Shown here piece by piece: positions 1 to 6,929 of a stretch of 9,799 nt of DNA (position 1 is its first letter; each line of letters starts with the position of its first letter). Source of the stretch: Rhodospirillaceae bacterium (lineage in GTDB: Bacteria > Pseudomonadota > Alphaproteobacteria > CADEGL01); contig JABIRQ010000039.1 of assembly GCA_018699755.1 (NCBI GenBank), forward strand, positions 1 through 9,799, written 5' to 3'. A model generated the notes under the pieces. It saw nothing but the letters and a program-made list of their open reading frames with translations. It had not been told where the DNA came from and ran no database searches. A program made the translations under genes and the position numbers.

Positions 1-1500
1 CCGGACGTCCTTCCGGGTCACCTTGCCGACCGGGCTGCGCGGCAGGTCGTCGACGAAATCGACCGACTTCGGGGCCTTGACGCTGCCGATGCGCTCCTTA
101 CACAGCGCGATAAGCTCGTCGCCCGCCACGGTCTGCCCGGCCTTCAGCTCGACCACCGCCTTGATCGCCTCGCCCCAGGTCTCGTCGGGGACGCCGACGA
201 CGGCGCAGTCCTGCACCGCCGGGTGGCTGAGCACCACCTGTTCGACCTCCAACGGATAGACGTTGAAGCCGCCGGTGATGATGACGTCGCGCGCCCGGCC
301 GCGAATGAACAGCCGGCCGGTTTCGTCGAAGGCGCCCAGGTCGCCGGTGCGCAGCCAGCCGTCCTGCAGGACGGCCGCGGTTGCTTCGGCATTCTCGAGA
401 TAGCCGCTGAACAGCAGGTCGCCGGCGGCGACGATCTCGCCCGTCTCGCCCCGGGGCAGCAGCCGGTTTTCAGCGTCCATGACGGCCAGGCGGGTCAGCG
501 GGGTGGGGAAGCCGACCGCGCTCAGATTGGCGGCGTCGGCGAAGTCCTCGGCGCGCTGATAGGCCATGATCTGGGGCGCCTCGGCCTGGCCGTAGGAGGT
601 TTCGATGGCGTTGGCGAAGGCCGCGCGGGCCTCCACGATGCGTTCGGCCCGCATGGGCGCGCCGGCATAGATCAGGTGGCGCAGTGCGGGGTAGGTCCGC
701 TCCGCCGCGCCGGGCTCGGCCAGCAGCATGTAGATCATCGTCGGCGGCAGGAAGACGGTGGAGACGCCGGGTGTCTCGCCGCGTATCTCGAAGGCGTCCA
801 GGATATCCGCCGGGCGCGGCCGGTCGATCAGGACCAGCCGCCCGCCGACCGCCAGGGTCGGCAGGATATATTGTCCGCTGCCATGGGTGATCGGCGCGGC
901 CAGTAGGGTGACGTCCTCGGAGGTCAGGCCGATGGCCAGGATTTGATTCACCGTGACCGCGTTCCAGCAACGCAGGGATTGCATGACGGCCTTGGGCTTG
1001 CCGGTCGAGCCGCCGGTCAGCTTGACGGCGGCGGTGCGGGACAGGTCGTTGGGCGCGGGCGCCGGGCGCTTGCCGTCATGGGCGGAGAGCAGGCCGGCGA
1101 CCGTGTCGGTGGCCCAGCTCGGCCCTTCCGTTGCGCCCAGGATCAGGCCGGAGGCGGGTGCTGTGAAGCGGTCCAGGCAATCCTCGTCGGCGACGATCAG
1201 GGCCGGGCGGGCGAGATCGATGAAACCGTCCAGCTCCTCCCGCCCGTTGCGCGGGTTGAGGGCGACCCAGCAGCGCCCCGCCGCCTGGACCGCCAGCATG
1301 GCGATCAGATGAGTCTGGGTGTTATGGGCGCAGATACCGATGCGCGCTTCCGGATCGGGATCGCGCGCCTGGAAGGCGGCCGCCAGGGCCGCGACCTGTT
1401 CGGCCAGGGCGCGGTAGGACAGGCGCTCGCCCGGTGCGTCGACGGCGATGCGCTCGGGCCAGCGCGCGGCGGCGCGGAACAGATGGTCGATCGGCAGCAT
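1..1500 (-). CDS. AMP-binding acyl-CoA synthetase-like enzyme (C-terminus cut by window edge)
   Basis: Class I adenylate-forming enzyme, expected to activate a carboxylic acid with ATP to an acyl-AMP and then transfer it to CoA in the cytoplasm. The reading frame is open for 500 codons from the ATG at 1500 to base 1 without a stop, so the 3' end is missing. Since the last core motif is reached, only a few to a few dozen residues should be absent. Visible motifs: the phosphate-binding loop LTGGSTGKPKAV (residues 161-172), YGQAE (303-307), the WLRTGDLG segment with Asp387, the hinge-region RGRARDVIITGGFNVYP (about 400-417), and PRSPVGKVTRK near the end, where Lys493 is the expected catalytic lysine. 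An AGGA lies a few bases upstream of the ATG. An earlier ATG at 1510 is out of frame. It is transcribed divergently from zapE. The substrate cannot be told from sequence; fatty, aromatic or short-chain acids are all possible. Confidence 0.9.
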   Translation of the reverse strand, partial: MLPIDHLFRAAARWPERIAVDAPGERLSYRALAEQVAALAAAFQARDPDPEARIGICAHNTQTHLIAMLAVQAAGRCWVALNPRNGREELDGFIDLARPALIVADEDCLDRFTAPASGLILGATEGPSWATDTVAGLLSAHDGKRPAPAPNDLSRTAAVKLTGGSTGKPKAVMQSLRCWNAVTVNQILAIGLTSEDVTLLAAPITHGSGQYILPTLAVGGRLVLIDRPRPADILDAFEIRGETPGVSTVFLPPTMIYMLLAEPGAAERTYPALRHLIYAGAPMRAERIVEARAAFANAIETSYGQAEAPQIMAYQRAEDFADAANLSAVGFPTPLTRLAVMDAENRLLPRGETGEIVAAGDLLFSGYLENAEATAAVLQDGWLRTGDLGAFDETGRLFIRGRARDVIITGGFNVYPLEVEQVVLSHPAVQDCAVVGVPDETWGEAIKAVVELKAGQTVAGDELIALCKERIGSVKAPKSVDFVDDLPRSPVGKVTRKDVR

Positions 1501-1640
1501 GGCGCGGCATCCTACGCGCAACGCTTCGGGCGGCGGAAGCGCCGGTGCTCGCGTCGTCCGCAGGATCGCCGCTTTGCCTGGGCGCGCCGCTCGGCTATCT
1601 CTCTCGTCCGCCCGCCTTTTCCCTTCGCGCATCGTATCCC
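1501..1640. promoter_or_regulatory. Divergent intergenic region, presumed to hold both promoters
   Basis: This 140-base gap separates the start codons of the minus-strand synthetase and plus-strand zapE, so promoters for both should lie here or just inside the genes. On the plus strand a poor sigma70-like pair is visible, TTGCCT at 1574-1579 and TATCTC at 1596-1601 with 16 bases between them. No clear Shine-Dalgarno sequence precedes zapE. I see no convincing operator palindrome. The location is supported by gene arrangement. The specific boxes are guesses. Confidence 0.3.
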
Positions 1641-2771
1641 ATGACCGACGGCCCCCTTCCCGCCTTCCGCGCCTTGCAGAGATCGGGCGAGCTGCGCCCC
1701 GATCCGGCGCAGGAATTGGCCGTGGAGAAGCTGCAAAGCCTGCACAACGCCCTGCGCGGCTATCGCCCCGCGACCGGAATGGGCGGCTGGAAGGCCCGCT
1801 TCGGCCTGACCCGCCGGACCGAGGAACCGCCCCAGGGCCTCTATCTCTATGGCCCGGTCGGGCGCGGAAAATCGATGCTGATGGACCTGTTCTTCGAGGC
1901 CTCGACCGTCGAGGAGCGGCGCCGGGTCCATTTCCACGAATTCATGATCGATATCCACGACTTCATCCATCGCTGGCGCAAGGAACGCGCGGAAGAGGGC
2001 AGGGAGGCAAGCGATCCCATGCCGGCCGCCGCCGAAGCCGTGGCCGAGCGGGCCTGGCTGCTCTGCTTCGACGAGTTCAGGGTGACCAATATCGCCGATG
2101 CAATGATCCTGGGCCGGTTGTTCGAGGCGCTGTTCGAGCGCGGGGTCGTGGTCGTCGCCACCTCCAACACCCCGCTGGGCGATCTCTACAAGGGCGGGCT
2201 CCAGCGCGAACGATTCCTGCCCTTCATCGAATTGTTCAAGCGCAAGCTCGACCTGCTCGCCCTCGATTCGCCGACCGATTACCGCATGGAGCGGCTGCGG
2301 GGCATGCGCGTCTATCACCAGCCCCTCGGTCCGGCCACGGCCGAGGCGCTCGACCGGGCCTTCGCCGACCTGACCGAAGGCGCGCGGGCCGGGCCGCAGA
2401 GTTTCGAGGTGCGCGGGCGGGTCGTGACGACGGCGCGGGCGGCGCGCGGCGTGGCCCGCTTCAGCTTCGCCGAACTCTGCGAAAAGCCCCTGGGGGCCGA
2501 GGACTACATCGTGATCGCCCGGCGCTATCACACCATTGTGCTGTCCGGCGTTCCGCGCATGGGCGAGGACGAGCGCAACGAGGCGCACCGCTTCATGACC
2601 TTGATCGACGCGCTCTACGAACACCGGGCCAAGCTGGTGATGAGCGCGGAGGCCCCGCCGGAAAAACTCCATTCCGGCGGCAGCCATGCCTTCGAATTTC
2701 AGCGCACCGTCAGCCGCCTGGCGGAGATGCAGTCGGCCGAGTACCTGGAGGAGGGCCATCGGGGCGAGTAG
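1641..2771 (+). CDS. zapE: AFG1/ZapE-family P-loop ATPase
   Basis: A 376-residue AFG1-type AAA-like ATPase. In E. coli, ZapE is linked to FtsZ and constriction, and the mitochondrial relatives (AFG1/LACE1) act in protein quality control. Visible elements: N-terminal family segment with LRPDPAQ and LHNALRGY; Walker A GPVGRGKSM (residues 71-79, Lys77, Ser78); Walker B LLCFDEF with Asp144 and Glu145; sensor-1-like ATSNTPLGDLY with Asn176; and the family's C-terminal half with ARGVARFSFAELCEKPLG. Length is normal for the family. The frame extends upstream to a GTG at 1434, but that part would overlap the divergent gene and is not family-like; the ATG at 1641 gives the usual MTDGPL start. No strong ribosome-binding site precedes it. 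A zapE homologue just upstream of mdh is common in Alphaproteobacteria. The bacterial role outside gammaproteobacteria is inferred from homology. Confidence 0.93.
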   Translation: MTDGPLPAFRALQRSGELRPDPAQELAVEKLQSLHNALRGYRPATGMGGWKARFGLTRRTEEPPQGLYLYGPVGRGKSMLMDLFFEASTVEERRRVHFHEFMIDIHDFIHRWRKERAEEGREASDPMPAAAEAVAERAWLLCFDEFRVTNIADAMILGRLFEALFERGVVVVATSNTPLGDLYKGGLQRERFLPFIELFKRKLDLLALDSPTDYRMERLRGMRVYHQPLGPATAEALDRAFADLTEGARAGPQSFEVRGRVVTTARAARGVARFSFAELCEKPLGAEDYIVIARRYHTIVLSGVPRMGEDERNEAHRFMTLIDALYEHRAKLVMSAEAPPEKLHSGGSHAFEFQRTVSRLAEMQSAEYLEEGHRGE

Positions 2772-2802
2772 GGGGAAGCGGGTGGCGTCGCCTCGCTCCC
2801 CC
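2771..2802 (+). terminator. GC-rich hairpin at the zapE stop codon, possible terminator or attenuator
   Basis: The stem pairs GGGGG-A-AGCG (2771-2780, one bulged A) with CGCTCCCCC (2794-2802), about nine base pairs around a 13-base loop. It begins on the last base of the zapE stop codon. It is followed by TTGCCTTGCTCC rather than a T-run, so it is not a classical intrinsic terminator. A G-run at 2815-2820 could compete for the same C-run. The structure is read directly; its function is inferred and could be nothing more than mRNA end protection. Confidence 0.35.
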
Positions 2803-2911
2803 TTGCCTTGCTCCGGGGGGCTGAATCGCGCTAGACAACGCGCGCAATTCGGGATGTTCGCGCGATTGAACCGCGCGGCATCGATCCTTGGCATTTCTCG
2901 GGAAGGGTCCC
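2803..2911 (+). promoter_or_regulatory. Region upstream of mdh, likely site of the TCA operon promoter
   Basis: The gap before mdh is the only sizeable one upstream of the mdh-to-sucA run, so the main operon promoter is expected here. Candidate boxes are weak: TTGCTC at 2808-2813 with TAGACA at 2832-2837 (18 bases apart), or TTGAAC at 2866-2871 with TGGCAT at 2889-2894 (17 apart). The second would put the transcript start almost on the ribosome-binding site and is less plausible. The segment 2831-2880 is rich in CGCG tracts but I could not define a clean operator. Confidence 0.25.
2900..2907 (+). promoter_or_regulatory. Ribosome-binding site that fixes the mdh start
   Basis: The purine run GGGAAGGG ends four bases before the ATG at 2912. 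An in-frame TTG at 2888 would give a protein eight residues longer, but this site would then lie inside the coding sequence. The shorter product begins MARNKIALVGAGQIGG, the usual start of alphaproteobacterial malate dehydrogenases. Both facts favour 2912. Confidence 0.7.
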
Positions 2912-3940
2912 ATGGCACGCAACAAGATCGCGCTTGTCGGCGCGGGTCAGATCGGCGGCACGCTCGCCCTCCTCGCTGGGCTCAAGGAGCTCGGCGACGT
3001 CACCCTCATCGACATTCCTCGGACCGGCGGCATGCCCAAGGGCAAGGCCCTGGACATCATGCAGTCGACCCCGGTTTCGGGCGTCGACGCCGCCTATGAG
3101 GGCTCGACCGGCTACGGCGCGCTGCGCGGGGCCGACGTGGTCATCGTCACCGCCGGTATCCCGCGCAAACCGGGGATGAGCCGCGACGACCTGATCGGCA
3201 CCAACGCCATGGTCATCAAGACCGTGGGCGAGGCGATAAAGAAATATTGCCCCAAGGCTTTCGTCATCGTCATCACCAACCCCCTGGACGCCATGGTCTG
3301 GGTGATGAAGGAGGTCTCGGGCCTGCCCGCCAGCCACGTCGTCGGCATGGCCGGGGTGCTCGATTCGGCTCGGTTCCGAACCTTCCTGGCCCAGGAGTTC
3401 AAGGTCTCGGTCGAGGATGTCTCGGCCTTCGTCCTGGGCGGCCACGGCGACACCATGGTGCCCCTGGTGCGCTACTCCACCGTTGCCGGCGTTCCGGTCA
3501 CGGATCTGATCAAGATGGGCTGGACGACCAAGAAGAAGGTCGACGCCATCCTCCAGCGCACGCGCGACGGCGGGGCCGAGATCGTCGGCCTGATGAAGAC
3601 CGGCTCGGCCTTCTACGCGCCCGCCGCCTCGGCGATTTCGATGGCCGAATCCTATCTCAAGGACAAGAAGCGCGTGCTGCCCTGCGCCGCCTGGCTGACC
3701 GGCCAATACGGCATGCGCAACCTCTATGTCGGCGTGCCGGTGGTGATCGGCGCGGGCGGGGTGGAGCGCATCGTCGAGATCCAGTTGAGCGCGGCGGAGA
3801 AGAAAGCGTTCGACCGTTCGGTCGCGGCCGTGCGCGGCCTCGTCAAGGCGACCAAGGCCGTCATGCGCAAGAGCGCGCCCAAGCCCACGGGCCGGAAGAA
3901 GGCGAAGGCCGCGCCGGGACGCGCGAAGAGGCGGGCATAA
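2912..3940 (+). CDS. mdh: NAD-dependent malate dehydrogenase with a basic C-terminal tail
   Basis: Cytoplasmic TCA-cycle enzyme that oxidises malate to oxaloacetate with NAD. It belongs to the LDH-like type of malate dehydrogenase found in Alphaproteobacteria. Visible elements: the Rossmann glycine motif GAGQIG (residues 10-15); the substrate loop PRKPGMSRDDL with Arg85 and Arg91, where arginine at the first position marks malate rather than lactate specificity; TNPLDAM; VLDSARFR with Asp151 and Arg154; and the catalytic histidine His178 in LGGHGDTMVP. The family normally ends at about 320 residues. This protein has 342, and residues 318-342 are an added segment rich in Lys, Arg, Ala and Pro (11 of 25 residues basic). 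It is probably the first gene of the operon: the Cache gene starts 31 bases after the TAA stop. The function is secure; the role of the tail is unknown. Confidence 0.97.
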   Translation: MARNKIALVGAGQIGGTLALLAGLKELGDVTLIDIPRTGGMPKGKALDIMQSTPVSGVDAAYEGSTGYGALRGADVVIVTAGIPRKPGMSRDDLIGTNAMVIKTVGEAIKKYCPKAFVIVITNPLDAMVWVMKEVSGLPASHVVGMAGVLDSARFRTFLAQEFKVSVEDVSAFVLGGHGDTMVPLVRYSTVAGVPVTDLIKMGWTTKKKVDAILQRTRDGGAEIVGLMKTGSAFYAPAASAISMAESYLKDKKRVLPCAAWLTGQYGMRNLYVGVPVVIGAGGVERIVEIQLSAAEKKAFDRSVAAVRGLVKATKAVMRKSAPKPTGRKKAKAAPGRAKRRA

Positions 3941-3955
3941 CGACGGCGCGCATGT

Positions 3956-3963
3956 CAGGGGAG
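3956..3963 (+). promoter_or_regulatory. Ribosome-binding site of the Cache-domain gene
   Basis: CAGGGGAG lies eight bases before the ATG at 3972 in the 31-base mdh-Cache spacer. Its good strength and spacing support real translation of the gene and this start codon. An ATG at 3952 reads only seven codons before a stop and is not a competing start. Confidence 0.6.
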
Positions 3964-3971
3964 CACTCAGG

Positions 3972-4853
3972 ATGATCGGATGCGGTTCGCGGACACGCGC
4001 GGCCATCACGGTGGCGCTGTTCGCCGTGCTGTCCACGATCGCCCTCGCACCGGGCGTGGCGGCGGACGAGCGCGGCACGGCGGCCGAGGCCCAGGCCATG
4101 GTGGCCCAGGCGATAGAGATCTTCGATACCGAGGGCGCCGAGAAGACCTTCGCCGAGATCAACGCGCAAGGCGCCGCCTTCCACGCCAAGGACCTCTATG
4201 TCTTCGTGGTCAAGCCCGACGGCGTGACCGTCGCCCATGCCGGTGACCCGAAGTTTGTGGGCACGAACGTCGCGGGCCTCAAGGACGCCGACGGGAAGGC
4301 GTTCGGGAAGGAGATCGTCAACGAGGCGACGCCCGAGGGTGCCTGGGTGAATTACAACTGGCACAACTACGCCAATGGGAAGGTCGAGGCCAAATCGAGC
4401 TGGGTCGTCCGCCATGGCGGGTATATCTTCGGCGTCGGCATCTATCGGCCGGCGGAGGACGCGGCCGATCGCGGCACCGCTGCCGAGGCCCAGGCCATGG
4501 TGGCGCGCGCGATAGAGATCTTCGATACCGCGGGCGCCGAAAAAACCTTTGCCGAGATCGACGCACAAGACCTCGCCTTTCGCGATCGCGATCTCTACGT
4601 CTTCGTCATTGGCCCCGACGGCCGGATCGTCGCCCATGCCGGCGATGTGAAGCGAGTCGGTATCGACCTCCGCGATGTCCGGGATCATAACGAACGGCCC
4701 TATGGGCTGATGATCCTCCATGAGGCGTCGCCGGACGGCGTCTGGGTCGATTACGATCGGCTCGACTACCTCTCGAACGAAGTCCTGCCCAAATCGAGTT
4801 GGGTGGTACGCCATAGGGGCTATATCTTCGGGGTTGGAATCTACAAAGCGTAA
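3972..4853 (+). CDS. Secreted tandem single-Cache (sCache_2-like) domain protein
   Basis: A 293-residue predicted periplasmic protein. Residues 1-30 look like a signal peptide: Arg8 and Arg10, a hydrophobic stretch (about 11-25), and a GVA-A cleavage site near residue 30. There is no second hydrophobic segment, so no membrane anchor is seen after processing. The mature part is two Cache-type copies with an exact 133-residue period, about 34-166 and 167-293. Each has an N-terminal helix (RGTAAEAQAMV), the strand DLYVFV followed by a PDG turn, VAHAGD, W-V-x-Y, and KSSWVVRH with YIFGVGIY. This pattern matches the single Cache type 2 family, whose characterised chemoreceptor members bind small carboxylates. 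No kinase, methyl-accepting, cyclase or other output domain is present. It sits 31 bases after mdh and 31 bases before sucC, so it is probably co-transcribed with TCA genes. A binding or scavenging role for a small metabolite is inference; the ligand is unknown. Confidence 0.85.
   Translation: MIGCGSRTRAAITVALFAVLSTIALAPGVAADERGTAAEAQAMVAQAIEIFDTEGAEKTFAEINAQGAAFHAKDLYVFVVKPDGVTVAHAGDPKFVGTNVAGLKDADGKAFGKEIVNEATPEGAWVNYNWHNYANGKVEAKSSWVVRHGGYIFGVGIYRPAEDAADRGTAAEAQAMVARAIEIFDTAGAEKTFAEIDAQDLAFRDRDLYVFVIGPDGRIVAHAGDVKRVGIDLRDVRDHNERPYGLMILHEASPDGVWVDYDRLDYLSNEVLPKSSWVVRHRGYIFGVGIYKA
4071..4469 (+). repeat. Tandem coding repeat, copy 1 (399 bases, Cache unit)
   Basis: First unit of an in-frame tandem duplication, aligning with copy 2 without gaps. 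The first 99 bases match copy 2 at 88 positions by hand count, including a shared ATA isoleucine codon. Over 125 aligned residues I count about 79 identities. This copy keeps the more family-like middle, with FVGTN and KDADGKAFGKEIV. Confidence 0.85.
4470..4850 (+). repeat. Tandem coding repeat, copy 2 (Cache unit)
   Basis: Second unit of the duplication, ending at the last sense codon. The start (28 of the first 30 residues) and the end (16 of the last 17 aligned residues) are almost identical to copy 1. The middle (about residues 227-274 of the protein, against 94-141) keeps only about one third. The DGKAF segment of copy 1 is replaced by NERPY here. Confidence 0.85.
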
Positions 4854-4884
4854 GGCGAGCGAGCGCGAGGCGGGACGCAAGCGT

Positions 4885-6054
4885 ATGAACGTTCACGAAT
4901 ATCAGGCGAAAGGGCTGTTGGCGCGCTACGGCGTGGCGGTGCCGCGCGGCATGCCCGCTTTCTCGGCTGAGGAGGCGGTGACGGCGGCCGAGGAGCTGGG
5001 CGGTCCCGTCTGGGTGGTCAAGGCGCAGATTCACGCGGGCGGCCGGGGCAAGGCCGGCGGCGTCAAGGTCGTGAAGTCGATCGACGCCGTGCGCGAGACG
5101 GCGCAGGAGCTGCTCGGCAAGACCCTGGTGACCCATCAGACAGGGCCCGAAGGCAAGGAGGTCAAGCGCCTCTATGTCGAGGAGGGCTGCGACATCGCTC
5201 GCGAACTCTATCTCGGCATCCTGCTCGACCGCGCCACCTCGCGCGTCACGGTGATGGCCTCGACCGAGGGCGGGGTGGAGATCGAGGAGGTCGCGGAGAA
5301 GACGCCGGAGAAGATCATCCGCGTCTCGATCGATCCGGCCACCGGCTTCCAGGGTTTCCATGCGCGGCGGCTGGCCTTCGGCCTGGGCCTCGAGGGCGAC
5401 GCCTTCAAATCGGCGATGCGCTTCCTGCCCGCCCTGGTGAAGGCCTATGGCGAGTTGGACGCGACCATGGTCGAGATCAACCCGCTGGTGGTCACGGGCG
5501 ACGGCCAGTTGATCGCCCTCGACGCCAAGATGGGTTTCGACGACAACGCCCTTTATCGCCAGAAGGACGTCGCCGGGATGCGCGACGAGGACGAGGAGGA
5601 CCCGACCGAGCTGGAGGCCGGGCGCCACGAACTGAACTACGTCAAGCTCGACGGCGATATCGGCTGCATGGTCAACGGCGCGGGCCTGGCCATGGCGACC
5701 ATGGACATCATCAAGCTGCGCGGCGGCGAGCCGGCGAACTTCCTCGATGTCGGCGGCGGCGCCACCAAGGAGCGGGTGACGATCGCCTTCAAGCTGATCC
5801 TCTCCGATCCCAACGTGCGCGGCATCCTGGTCAATATCTTCGGCGGCATCATGCGCTGCGACGTCATCGCCGAGGGCGTGGTCGCGGCCGCGAAGGAGGT
5901 CGATCTGGGCGTGCCCCTGGTGGTCCAGCTCGAAGGCACGAATGTCGATCTGGGCAAGCAGATCCTGGCCGATTCGGGCCTGCCGATCATTTCCGGCGAC
6001 GATCTGGGCGACGCCGCCGAAAAGATCGTGGGCGCCGTGAAGGAGGCCGCCTGA
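4885..6054 (+). CDS. sucC: Succinyl-CoA synthetase beta subunit (ADP-forming type)
   Basis: Beta subunit of succinyl-CoA synthetase, which with SucD converts succinyl-CoA, ADP (or GDP) and phosphate to succinate, CoA and ATP (or GTP) in the cytoplasm. The protein is 389 residues, the normal length. It has an N-terminal ATP-grasp domain with Lys46 and the AGGRGKAGGVKVV loop (Gly53, Arg54, Gly55), and the metal ligands Asn199 (EINPLV) and Asp213 (LDAKMG), at the same numbers as in E. coli SucC. The C-terminal CoA-ligase domain carries GCMVNGAGLAMATMD, NFLDVGGGATKERV and NIFGGIMRCDVIAEG. The frame is open back to 4720, but that part overlaps the Cache gene; the ATG at 4885 gives the canonical MNVHEYQAK start. 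The ribosome-binding site is weak (GAGGCGGGA, 4867-4875). Its TGA shares one base with the sucD ATG, suggesting translational coupling and 1:1 synthesis. Confidence 0.98.
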   Translation: MNVHEYQAKGLLARYGVAVPRGMPAFSAEEAVTAAEELGGPVWVVKAQIHAGGRGKAGGVKVVKSIDAVRETAQELLGKTLVTHQTGPEGKEVKRLYVEEGCDIARELYLGILLDRATSRVTVMASTEGGVEIEEVAEKTPEKIIRVSIDPATGFQGFHARRLAFGLGLEGDAFKSAMRFLPALVKAYGELDATMVEINPLVVTGDGQLIALDAKMGFDDNALYRQKDVAGMRDEDEEDPTELEAGRHELNYVKLDGDIGCMVNGAGLAMATMDIIKLRGGEPANFLDVGGGATKERVTIAFKLILSDPNVRGILVNIFGGIMRCDVIAEGVVAAAKEVDLGVPLVVQLEGTNVDLGKQILADSGLPIISGDDLGDAAEKIVGAVKEAA

Positions 6055-6929
6055 TGGCCGTGCTCGTCGACAAGAACACCCGCCTGATGGTTCAGGGCTT
6101 CACCGGATCCAACGGCACCTTCCATTCCGAGCAGGCGATCGCCTATGGCACGACGGTCGTCGGCGGCGTGACGCCGGGCAAGGGCGGCACCAGTCATCTC
6201 GACCTGCCGGTCTTCGATACGGTGGCCGATTGCGCGGCCGAAACCGGGGCCAATGCCAGCGTTATCTTCGTGCCGCCACCCTTCGCGGCCGACGCGATCC
6301 TGGAAGCGATCGACGCAGAGATTCCCCTGGTCGTCACCATCACCGAGGGCATCCCCGCGCTCGACATGGTGCGGGTCAAGCGCGCCCTCACGGGATCGGC
6401 CACGCGCCTGATCGGCCCCAACTGCCCCGGCGTCATCACGCCCGACGAATGCAAGATCGGCATTATGCCCGGCCATATCCACAAGCGCGGGCGGATCGGC
6501 ATCGTCTCGCGTTCCGGCACCCTGACCTACGAGGCCGTGGGCCAGACCACGGCCGTCGGGCTGGGCCAGACGACCTGCATCGGCATCGGCGGCGACCCGG
6601 TCAACGGCACCAACTTCATCGACTGCCTCTCCCTCTTCCTCGACGACGACGAGACCGAAGGCATCGTCATGATCGGCGAGATCGGCGGCTCGGCCGAGGA
6701 AGAGGCCGCGGCCTATCTCGCCTCCCACAAGGTCACGAAGCCGGTCGTCGGCTTCATCGCCGGGCGCACCGCGCCGCCGGGCCGCCGCATGGGTCATGCC
6801 GGGGCGATCATCGCCGGCGGCAAGGGCGGGGCGGAGGACAAGATCGCCGCCATGCGCGAGGCCGGGATCGAGGTCGTCGACTCGCCCTCGGACATGGGCC
6901 GCACCATGTCCCAGGTGATGAAACGTTAA
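6054..6929 (+). CDS. sucD: Succinyl-CoA synthetase alpha subunit
   Basis: Alpha subunit of succinyl-CoA synthetase, carrying the CoA-binding Rossmann domain and the histidine that is phosphorylated during catalysis. The protein is 291 residues, as usual. Visible elements: the N-terminal CoA-binding region with GFTGSNGTFHSEQAI and GGVTPGKGG; FVPPPFAADAI; ITEGIP; LIGPNCPGVI; the SRSGTLTYE segment; Glu209 in IGEIGGSAEEEAA; and the active-site His248 in RMGHAGAIIAGGKGG, equivalent to His246 of E. coli. The start codon overlaps the sucC stop by one base (TGATG), so ribosomes finishing sucC can restart here. The ORF ends with VMKR and TAA, 53 bases before sucA. Nothing is unusual in the sequence. 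Confidence 0.98.
   Translation: MAVLVDKNTRLMVQGFTGSNGTFHSEQAIAYGTTVVGGVTPGKGGTSHLDLPVFDTVADCAAETGANASVIFVPPPFAADAILEAIDAEIPLVVTITEGIPALDMVRVKRALTGSATRLIGPNCPGVITPDECKIGIMPGHIHKRGRIGIVSRSGTLTYEAVGQTTAVGLGQTTCIGIGGDPVNGTNFIDCLSLFLDDDETEGIVMIGEIGGSAEEEAAAYLASHKVTKPVVGFIAGRTAPPGRRMGHAGAIIAGGKGGAEDKIAAMREAGIEVVDSPSDMGRTMSQVMKR

Noticed and set aside
223..906. Plus-strand frames across the left end (223-906, 943-1644).
   Set aside because: The minus-strand frame of this region carries every core motif of an adenylate-forming enzyme over 500 uninterrupted codons, so the plus-strand frames are shadows.
2888..2911. TTG start for mdh, adding eight residues.
   Set aside because: A strong ribosome-binding site sits just before the ATG at 2912, and the family N-terminus begins there.
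1512..2918. A 468-codon minus-strand frame over zapE, and similar long minus-strand frames at 2831-4189, 3861-4880 and 5637-7034.
   Set aside because: All lie opposite well-supported genes with complete family motifs. Their products have the same biased composition and no domain signature.
3941..4884. Recent mobile insertion of the Cache gene, suggested by equal 31-base gaps on both sides.
   Set aside because: The two spacers are not similar, there are no target-site duplications, inverted repeats or transposase, and the G+C content looks like the neighbours. The equal lengths look coincidental.
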